DNA of 50,226 bases from JANNMJ01 sp031397815 (GTDB lineage: Bacteria > Bacteroidota > Bacteroidia > Cytophagales > Hymenobacteraceae): positions 1 through 50,226 of the forward strand of contig JANNMJ010000234.1 of assembly GCA_031397815.1 (NCBI GenBank), in the 5' to 3' direction. A program made the translations under genes and the position numbers. Positions 38,141-45,800 of the stretch are shown one piece after another. The notes beneath the pieces are model-generated. The model searched no databases and was not told where the DNA came from. It saw nothing but the letters and a program-made list of their open reading frames with translations. Positions within the stretch are counted from its first letter, which is position 1. Each line of letters starts with the position of its first letter.

Positions 38141-38167
38141 AGGGGCGGGCCTTGTGCCCGCCCGCGT
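38141..38167. repeat. REP-like palindrome between mntH and TonB receptor genes
   Basis: GTAGGGGCGGGCC TTGT GCCCGCCC is an inverted repeat in the 57-bp gap of the minus-strand pair. It resembles the GTAGGG-type repeat at 35728. Confidence 0.65.
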
Positions 38168-38186
38168 AGCAGAAAAACCGACCGAT

Positions 38187-39578
38187 TTACCCGCCCACCA
38201 CGGTCTGCCACAGCAGATACCCGTTCAGCACCGCGATGACCACCGTGACGCCCCACGCCACCATCCGCAGCACGGGGCCGTTGGCGAACGACCCCATTTT
38301 GGCTTTATCAGAAGTGAAAAGCACCAGCGGAATCACCGCAAACGAGAGCTGCAACGAGAGAATCACCTGCGAAAGCACCAGCAGATTCGCCGTGCCGCGC
38401 TCGCCGTACAGAATGGCGACCACCATCGCGGGCACTACCGCCACCAGCCGCGTAATCAGCCGCCGGAGCCACGGCTTGAGGCGCAGCTTCAGGAAGCCTT
38501 CCATCACGATTTGCCCTGCGAGCGTGCCCGTGAGCGTGGCGTTCTGCCCGGACGCCAGCAGTGCGACTGCAAAAACGACTGATGCCGCGCCGGCGCCCAA
38601 AACCGGCGCTAGCAGGCGGTGGGCGTCGGTGATATCGGCCACGTCGTGCATTCCGTTGCGATGGAACGCGGCGGCGGCGAGCACCAGAATGGCCGCGTTG
38701 ATGAAGAAGGCGAGCAGGAGCGAAACGGTCGAGTCGATGGTCGCAAACTTCACGGCTTCCTTTTTCTCCGCCACCGATTCGCCGACGGCGCGCGTCTGCA
38801 CGATGCTCGAATGGAGATAGAGGTTATGCGGCATCACGGTGGCGCCCAAAATCCCGATGGCGATGTACAGCATCCCCGGATTCTTAATCACCTCTGCCTG
38901 CGGCACTAACCCGCCGACGAGCGCCGCCCAATCGGGTCGCGAAACGACGATCTCGTACAGAAAACACCCCGCAATCACTGCCATCAACCCCCCGACAATC
39001 GCCTCGATCACGCGGAAACCGCGCCGTTGCAGCGCCAGCACCACCAGCACGTCGAGCACGGTCAGGCCGACGCCAATTGGCAGCGGCAGGCCGAAAAGCA
39101 GGTTCAACGCAATCGCCGACCCGATGACTTCTGCCAGATCGCACGCGGCAATCGCGATTTCGCACAGCACCCACAGCGCCAGCCCAACGGGGCGCGAGTA
39201 ATGGTCGCGGCACGCCTGCGCCAAGTCGCGCCCGGTCACCAGCCCGAGCTTCGCGGCGAGGTGCTGGAGCAGAATCGCCATCAGGTTCGAAATCAGCACG
39301 ACGCTCAGCAGCGTGTAGCCGAATTTGGCGCCGCCGGCAATGTCGGTCGCCCAGTTGCCGGGGTCCATGTACCCCACGGCCACGAGCATGCCGGGGCCGA
39401 TGAAGGCGCGCATCCGCCGCCACCACGACGCGCCCGGCGGCGGTACGGGAACACTCGCGAAGACTTCCGACAGCGACGGCGTACCGCGCTCCTGTCGCCA
39501 ACCCGATAGCTGCTCTTGCGAAATAAGTGGCGCCGACCCCGTTTGGGGTTCTTCAACACGGACAGGATGATTCAGCAT
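38187..39578 (-). CDS. mntH: Nramp-family divalent metal transporter (MntH)
   Basis: 463 residues from MLNHPVRVEEP. It has 11-12 hydrophobic segments. The metal site is present: GYMDPGNWATDIAGG in TM1 (DPGN motif) and VMPHNLYLHSSIVQTR in TM6 (MPH). Bacterial Nramp proteins import Mn2+ or Fe2+ with protons. A perfect 22-bp palindrome sits 42 bp before the ATG beside the -7 box. A TonB receptor gene follows 57 bp downstream on the same strand and a CDF exporter gene is divergent, which supports a role in Mn/Fe homeostasis. Confidence 0.96.
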   Translation of the reverse strand: MLNHPVRVEEPQTGSAPLISQEQLSGWRQERGTPSLSEVFASVPVPPPGASWWRRMRAFIGPGMLVAVGYMDPGNWATDIAGGAKFGYTLLSVVLISNLMAILLQHLAAKLGLVTGRDLAQACRDHYSRPVGLALWVLCEIAIAACDLAEVIGSAIALNLLFGLPLPIGVGLTVLDVLVVLALQRRGFRVIEAIVGGLMAVIAGCFLYEIVVSRPDWAALVGGLVPQAEVIKNPGMLYIAIGILGATVMPHNLYLHSSIVQTRAVGESVAEKKEAVKFATIDSTVSLLLAFFINAAILVLAAAAFHRNGMHDVADITDAHRLLAPVLGAGAASVVFAVALLASGQNATLTGTLAGQIVMEGFLKLRLKPWLRRLITRLVAVVPAMVVAILYGERGTANLLVLSQVILSLQLSFAVIPLVLFTSDKAKMGSFANGPVLRMVAWGVTVVIAVLNGYLLWQTVVGG

Positions 39579-39607
39579 AGACCTAACAGGCACACAGGGA
39601 AGTACGG

Positions 39608-39615
39608 CAAAGGTA
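39608..39615 (-). promoter_or_regulatory. -7 box TACCTTTG of mntH
   Basis: On the minus strand TACCTTTG fits the -7 consensus; the palindromic operator at 39620-39641 lies directly upstream, covering the -33/-7 spacer. Confidence 0.7.
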
Positions 39616-39619
39616 AGAG

Positions 39620-39641
39620 ATTTTTAGGTCGACCTAAAAAT
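39620..39641. promoter_or_regulatory. 22-bp DtxR/MntR-type operator palindrome
   Basis: ATTTTTAGGTCGACCTAAAAAT is a perfect palindrome (TTTAGGT/ACCTAAA half-sites), similar to iron- and manganese-dependent DtxR/MntR boxes. Its location over the mntH promoter spacer suggests metal-dependent repression of mntH and the TonB receptor gene. It also lies 160 bp upstream of the CDF gene. Confidence 0.85.
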
Positions 39642-39801
39642 TATTCTCTTGTCGTCCCAACTACGGGTTCCGGGTAGGGTCGGGTTACTTTCGGGCAAAG
39701 ATTTTTTCCCTGCAACGGAAGCTTTTTGGGTGGTGGTCTCGTAACCGATCTGCCCTTATCCGGCTCCGCCGCTGTTTGCGCTGTTCGTTTTGCTTTCCGA
39801 T

Positions 39802-40827
39802 ATGCCCGATTCCACTCTCGCTCAAGACGCCAGCGCCACGCGGGCCAAGCTCCGTTTTGGGCTGCTTTCGTTGGCGGTGAGCGCGGGGCTGGTGGCGCTC
39901 AAATTCTGGGCGTGGCGCCTGACGAACTCGCAGGTGGTGCTCAGCGATGCGCTCGAATCCATCGTCAACATCGTCACGTCGGGGTTTGCGCTGTGGAGCG
40001 TGTGGCTCGCGAGTTTGCCGCGCGACCAGAATCACCCGTACGGGCACGGTAAGGTCGAGCACTTGTCGGTGGGGTTGGAGGGGGCGCTGATTTTTGGCGC
40101 TGGGCTGTTCATCGTGGTGGGGGCGGGGGAATCGTTGGTGCAGCCGCACAAAGTCGGGCGCCTCGATTGGGGGATTGGCGTGTTGGCGTTCACTGCGGTC
40201 GTGAATCTGGTGGTTGGGTGGTGGCTGGTGCGCGCCGGGCGGCGGCTGCACTCGATGGCCCTCGAAGGCGACGGCAAGCACCTGTACATCGACGCGCTTT
40301 CGTCGATTGTCGGGGTGGCGTCGCTGTTTGGGGTGGCGCTGACGGGTTGGCTTTGGCTCGATTCTGCGGCGGCGCTCCTGCTCGGCGTGTTCATTACGTG
40401 GCAGGGTGGCCGGATGCTGCGCCGCGCCGTCGGTGGCCTCCTCGACGAAACCGACCCCGATACGGTCGCAGAATTAGTCGAAACCCTCGAAAAACACCGT
40501 CGGCCGCGCTGGATCGACGTGCACAACCTCCGTGTGCAGATGTACGGCCCCGACCTCCACGTCGACGCCCACGTTTCGCTCCCCTATTACCTCTCGCTCA
40601 CCGAGAGCCACGCCGAAATCAGCGCCATCGAGCTGCTCGTCCGTCACCAAGGCCCCGGCCAGCAAGTAGAGCTTTTCCTCCACGCCGACCCCTGCGAGCC
40701 GCCCCGCCAATGCGCGTATTGTCAGGTCCTCGATTGCCCGGTGCGCCAGCGCCCCTTCCTCGCCCTCATCCCCTGGACGGCGGATATCGTGATGCGTAAC
40801 GAGCGCCACGGTTCGCTGGTGGATTAA
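39802..40827 (+). CDS. CDF-family cation efflux protein with C-terminal Cys cluster
   Basis: 341 residues from ATG 39802. The six-helix CDF core includes NSQVVLSDALESIVN (TM2, Asp plus Glu), PRDQNHPYGHGKVEHLSVGLEGALIF (loop and TM3), and HLYIDALSSIVGV (TM5, His and Asp); the second acidic residue of the TM2 DxxxD is Ser, so the site is D/(S)-H/D. After the cytosolic domain an extra tail has His294, Cys298, Cys304, Cys307 and Cys312 (C-x5-C-x2-C-x4-C), possibly a metal-binding regulatory site. Divergent to mntH, it is probably the exporter counterpart (Mn or Fe efflux). Confidence 0.88.
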   Translation: MPDSTLAQDASATRAKLRFGLLSLAVSAGLVALKFWAWRLTNSQVVLSDALESIVNIVTSGFALWSVWLASLPRDQNHPYGHGKVEHLSVGLEGALIFGAGLFIVVGAGESLVQPHKVGRLDWGIGVLAFTAVVNLVVGWWLVRAGRRLHSMALEGDGKHLYIDALSSIVGVASLFGVALTGWLWLDSAAALLLGVFITWQGGRMLRRAVGGLLDETDPDTVAELVETLEKHRRPRWIDVHNLRVQMYGPDLHVDAHVSLPYYLSLTESHAEISAIELLVRHQGPGQQVELFLHADPCEPPRQCAYCQVLDCPVRQRPFLALIPWTADIVMRNERHGSLVD

Positions 40828-40890
40828 GCTGTGGGTTAGGACAGCGTTTTCTCAGCCGCGTTGCTGTAACCGCCTTGCCGTAACCGCGTT

Positions 40891-41024
40891 CCCCACCCCG
40901 CCCCTTCGGGGCACCCCTCCCCCAAGGGGGCGGGGAGTTCGCACTTAGGTGCGATAGAAGTGAACGGTAAGAGAAAAACTCCCCGCCCCGGAGGGGAGGG
41001 GTGGCCCGAAGGGCCGGGGTGGGG
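40891..41024. repeat. Very long GC-rich inverted repeat between convergent genes
   Basis: The left arm 40891-40939 (CCCCACCCCGCCCCTTCGGG ...) pairs with the right arm 40977-41024 (... CCCGAAGGGCCGGGGTGGGG) through nested CCCC/GGGG blocks, with a 37-nt centre containing GCACTTAGGTGC. It fills the gap between the CDF gene and comM and acts as a bidirectional terminator or REP-like element. Confidence 0.8.
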
Positions 41025-41080
41025 GGACACCGAGATACAGCCCGCCATAGAAACCCAGCCCCGCGCTTCCCATCAACGGC

Positions 41081-42631
41081 CTACCCACCCCACGCCTCCC
41101 GATCCAAGCTCCGGTACTGAATCGCCTCGGCGAGGTGTTCGATCTTGATTTCCTCCGAATCGGCCAAATCGGCAATCGTGCGTGATACTTTCAGGATGCG
41201 GTCGTAGGCGCGGGCCGAGAGGCCGAGGCGCTCCATCGCGGTTTTGAGCAGGGCTTTCCCGGCGGTCGGCAGCGTGCAGATATCTTTTACCATCGCGGCG
41301 GGCATCATCGCGTTGGTGTGGATTTCGGGGTGGTCTTTGAAACGGGCGGTTTGGCGCGTGCGGGCCGCCTGCACTCGCTCCCTGACGGCGGTGCTCGGTT
41401 CGGAACGGCGGTTTTCGGCCATCTGGTCGAATGACACGGGCGTCACTTCTACGTGCAGGTCGATGCGGTCGAGGAGCGGGCCGCTGACTTTGCTCAGGTA
41501 GCGCTGCACCACGCCGGGGCCGCACGTACACGGTTTTTCGGGGTGATTGAAATACCCGCACGGGCACGGGTTCATCGCCGCGACGAGCATAAACGACGAC
41601 GGAAATTCCACCGAAATCCGCGCCCGGCTAATCGTCACGCGCCGCTCTTCCAGCGGTTGCCGCATCACCTCCAGCACCGACCGCCGAAACTCCGGCAGCT
41701 CATCAAGGAATAAAACCCCGTTGTGCGCCAGCGAAATCTCGCCCGGCTGCGGATACGACCCGCCGCCCACCAACGCCGCATCCGACACCGTGTGGTGCGG
41801 CGCCCGATACGGCCGCTGCCCCAGCAACCCGCCCGCCGCCGACAGCTTCCCCGCCACCGAGTGAATCTTGGTCGTCTCCAGCGCCTCCGTCAGCGATAAA
41901 GGCGGCAGAATACTCGGCAGCCGCTTCGCGAGCATCGTCTTGCCCGCCCCCGGCGGCCCAATCAGAATGGCGTTGTGCGCCCCAGCCGCCGCTATTTCCA
42001 GCGCCCGCTTAATATTTTCCTGCCCTTGCACATCGGCAAAATCGGCGGCGTATTGATGCACTTCCGTCTCGAACACATCGCGCGTATCAATCACGAGCGG
42101 CGTAATCGGCGCCTGTCCGCTCAAATGGTCGATGGCGTCGCGCAGGTTCTGGACCGGAATGATATCAAGCTGATTGACAATCGCGGCCTCGCGCGCATTT
42201 TCAGCGGGCACTAAAAATTCCTTAAAGCCCTCTTTCCGCGCCTGAATCGCCATCGGCAAAACCCCCTTGATGGGCCGCACGGTGCCGTCCAGCGCCAGCT
42301 CGCCCATCACCACCGCCGTTTTCAGGCGTTCGGCCACGGTATAAATCGTCTGTTCCGAAACCGCCAACAGCGCCAGCGCGAGCGGTAAATCATAATGCGC
42401 CCCCTCTTTCCGCACGCTCGCGGGTGCCATATTCACAATCACCCGCCGCCGCGGCATCTGGTAGCGCAGCGCCCCCAAAGCTGCCTCAATCCGGAACGTA
42501 CTTTCCTTAATGGCATTATCGGGGAGGCCCGTCAAATAAAAATTCGGATTGCCCGGTACGGCATCCACTTCCAGAGAAACCGTGAACGCATTAACGCCCT
42601 CCACAGCGGAGGCAAAAGCAGTGACTTGCAT
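41081..42631 (-). CDS. comM: ComM/YifB-type magnesium-chelatase-like AAA ATPase
   Basis: 516 residues from MQVTAFASAVEGV; upstream codons add a poorly coding stretch. Lon-protease-like N-terminal domain (AFTVSLEVDAVPGNPNFYLTGL), Walker A ILIGPPGAGKT, Walker B NGVLFLDELPEF, sensor region AAMNPCPCGYF and CTCGPGVVQRYLSKVSGPLLDRID, plus a C-terminal Mg-chelatase-like domain. ComM is a hexameric branch-migration helicase that helps integrate DNA in natural transformation. Its presence fits natural competence but does not prove it. The CPCG and CTCG pairs may bind zinc. Confidence 0.95.
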   Translation of the reverse strand: MQVTAFASAVEGVNAFTVSLEVDAVPGNPNFYLTGLPDNAIKESTFRIEAALGALRYQMPRRRVIVNMAPASVRKEGAHYDLPLALALLAVSEQTIYTVAERLKTAVVMGELALDGTVRPIKGVLPMAIQARKEGFKEFLVPAENAREAAIVNQLDIIPVQNLRDAIDHLSGQAPITPLVIDTRDVFETEVHQYAADFADVQGQENIKRALEIAAAGAHNAILIGPPGAGKTMLAKRLPSILPPLSLTEALETTKIHSVAGKLSAAGGLLGQRPYRAPHHTVSDAALVGGGSYPQPGEISLAHNGVLFLDELPEFRRSVLEVMRQPLEERRVTISRARISVEFPSSFMLVAAMNPCPCGYFNHPEKPCTCGPGVVQRYLSKVSGPLLDRIDLHVEVTPVSFDQMAENRRSEPSTAVRERVQAARTRQTARFKDHPEIHTNAMMPAAMVKDICTLPTAGKALLKTAMERLGLSARAYDRILKVSRTIADLADSEEIKIEHLAEAIQYRSLDREAWGG

Positions 42632-42760
42632 GGACAAAAACGGGTGAATGGTGAAGCGAAGTCTGACATTGGTTTGTGAGATGGATGTGGTATTAGCGTA
42701 TGGCAAGTTTACGTCGATATTTTGGATTGCTCCTCTAGTAGCCCGCTTTCTTGTCAACTT

Positions 42761-42806
42761 CTCAAAAAACAAAACGGCCCTCCCCTTCATCTGAAAGGGA
42801 GGGCCG
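42761..42806 (-). terminator. Intrinsic terminator of the 1961-residue gene
   Basis: CGGCCCTCCC pairs with GGGAGGGCCG through a short loop, followed on the minus strand by TTTTGTTTTTTGAG. It lies 65 bp after the stop of the large T9SS gene. Confidence 0.9.
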
Positions 42807-42870
42807 ATTCATTATCTGCCCTCACGGCCCGTAGGCGGTGAGCGGCGGCGCAGGGCGCTTTATTCCATTA

Positions 42871-45800
42871 CTACTCCACCACCACGCGCCGGGTCATCGG
42901 GCCGGCAGGGGAGGTGAGGCGGAGCGTGTAAATGCCCGGCGCAACTCCCGTGAGCGGGAACGTGCCGCCTTGCGCGCCGACCATTGCGCGCTGAACCGTG
43001 CGGCCGAGGCCGTCGAGGAGGACGGCGGTGGGTTGCAGGTTGGTGCTGCCGGTCCACTCAACGGTCAGGCCGTTGGCGGCGGTGGCGGGGTTGGGGTAAA
43101 CGTGCAGATGCGCCGCCGCGAGGTCTTCGGCGAGGCCGACTACGCCGCTGCCGTTGAAGAGCACCACCGTCGTCGGCTGACCGGGGTCGAGGGACGTCCA
43201 GATGGTGAGGGCGCCGCCGGTAGCTCCGGCCGTGGCAGGCGTGAAGGTCACGGTGAACAGCGTCGAGTCGCCGGGTTCCACGGTGCGCACGGTGAGCGGG
43301 TTAGTGGTGAAAATCGGCGCATTCCCCTGGCTGAACTGCGTGAGCGTGAACGGCGCGTTGCCGGTGTTACGCACGTAGAACGTTTCTGTGGCCGACGAGC
43401 CGACCGGCGTACCGGGGAACGTAATCGGGTTGCGCGAGATCGAGAACACGCCCACTACGCCCGTGCCGCTCAGCTGCACCGTGGCGGTGGGCTGGTTCGG
43501 GTCGTCGGACGTGATCGTGAGGACGCCCGTGAAGGGGCCGGACGCGTTTGGCGTGAACGTGACGGTCACCAAAAGCGAATCGCCGGGGGCGATGGTGCCG
43601 GTGGCGGGAGCAGCCGTGAAGCGCACCGACGACGACGTCATGCTCGCCACGTTGAGCGGGGCGGTGCCGGTGTTGCGCACGTAGAACGTGCCCGTGCCGG
43701 ACGTGTTGATCGGCACGTTGCCGACGTTGAGGCTCGTGCTGGAAAGCGCAATCGCGGGGGCCGCGACCACCGTGCCGTTCGGCACCACGAAGAACTGATT
43801 CCCGGCGGGAGTGCCGAAGTTCACGTTGGCGGGGTTGCCGAGGTTGGCGGTGCCGTTCGGCAGCCCGGCCAACACTTGGTTCGAGACGAAATCGTGCTGC
43901 GCGCCGTTGATGAACGCCGAAATGCGGATCGGGCCGGTCGGGTTGCCGAGGGCGGCGAGCGGAATCGCCAGCTCAACGCCGGTAGTCACCGTTTCCGGCG
44001 TGCCGACCGTGCTGCCATCAACGCCGCCGATGTTCGAGTTGTCCAGTGACAGCATCCCCATCAGACCACCGTCGAACGCCAAGGCTTGCGTGCGGTTAGC
44101 GCCCGCGCCGAGCAACGTGCCCACGCCGCCAGCGCCGTTCACCGGCGCAAACGCCGCCGAAATGCCGAACGCCGCCGTGTTCGTGTTATTCATCGTGAAG
44201 TAGTACTCCGGCGCGAAACCGGCGTCGAACGTCATACCCGCCATCCGGTTGAGGCCGTTGCCGTCGACATCGGGGTTGGTGTTGAGGAGGACGTTTTGCC
44301 CGCCGGTTTGCGTGTCGAGGAAGATTTCGAGCTTGTTGCCGTTGCTTTCGATGTTACCCGTCAGCAGCAGGTACAGCATCCCGTTATCGACGACGCCATA
44401 CGCCGCGTCCAGCTCCGAACCGCCCGTGGCTATGTCCTGCGTGCCGCTCGTGCTGTTGCCGAAACCCGTCGGCGTGGTTTGCACCGCGAGGGGCGCGGGG
44501 TAGCTCGTGTCGCGGGTGCCGTCGACGGCGATGAGCGCTGGGGCGATGCCCGTGCCCGTGAGCGCCACGGTGGCGGTGCCGCCGTCGGAGCTGAGGGTGA
44601 GCGTGCCGGTAACGGCGCCGGCCGTGGTCGGCGCGAACGTGACGGTCACCAGCAGCGAGTCGCTGATGGCGATGGTGCCGGTGGTTGGGGCGGCCGTGAA
44701 TTGCGGGTCAGAGCTGACGATGCCCGTCAGGTTGAGAGGGGCGTTGCCGGTGTTCCGGACGCGGAACGTGGCCGTGCCGGTGCTGCCAACCGTCACGGCG
44801 CCGAGGGCGAGCGTGGTGGTCGAAACGCCGATGACGGCCGTTGGGGCCGCAACGCCCGTGCCCGTCAGGGCCACGGTGAGGGTCGGCTGACCGGGGTCGT
44901 TAGAGGCCACGGTGAGCACGCCGGATTGCGCGCCGGCCGCAGTTGGGTCGAACGTAACGGTCACGACGAGCGAGTCGCCGACGGCTACGGTGCCGGTGGT
45001 CGGCGCAGCCGTGAATACCGCGTTATCGCTGGTGATGTCCGTGATGCTGAGCGCGGCGGTGCCGATGTTGTGCAGCACGAGGGTGCGCGTGGTCGGTGCG
45101 CCCACCGTGGTGTTGCCGAACGCGAGCACGCTGGCCGACGCCGTGATGAGCGGCTCCGTCGCGCCATTCGCAACGCTGAAGAACTGATTTCCGGCGAAGC
45201 TGCTGAAATTCACGTTCGACGGGTTGCCGAGGTTCGCGGTGCCGAGGGGCAAGCCCGCCAACACCTGGTTCGACATAAACCCGTGGTCGCCACTCGTCAC
45301 GAACGCCGAAATGCGGATCGGGCCGGTCGGGTTGCCGAGGGCGGCAAGCGGAATGGCGTATTCAATCCCCGTCGTAACGGCGCCTGGGGTTCCCACGACC
45401 GCATCGGTCACGCCGCCCACATTGGAGTTGTCGATAGCGAGCGAACCCGTCAGCGAGGCGCTGAACGCGAGCGACTGGCTCAAGCCTGCCGCGCCCGACG
45501 TGAGCAGGGTGCCCGTGCCGCCGCCGCCGTTCACAGGTGCGAACGACGCCGTGCCGGTCAGACCGCCAGCGGGGTTCGTGAGGTTCGTGGTGAGGAAATA
45601 GTCTGCCGTGAAGCCATTATCGAAGGAAAGCCCCGCGTGGCGGTTCAGGCCGTTGTTATCAACATCGGCGTTGTTCGCCGCCAGCGTCCGCTGCCCTGTG
45701 CCGGAGTTGGTATCGAAGAAGAGGTTCAGGCGGTTGCCGTTCGCTTCGATGTTGCCGGTGAGCAGCACGTACAGCATCCCGTTGGCGATGTGCGCGTACG

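Noticed and set aside
40836..41175. Pro/Ser-rich frames within the long GC inverted repeat
   Set aside because: Translations of the palindrome itself.
42838..44049. 403-residue + strand frame at the 3' end of the giant gene
   Set aside because: Arg/Gly/His-rich shadow of the antisense coding frame; crosses the real gene end.
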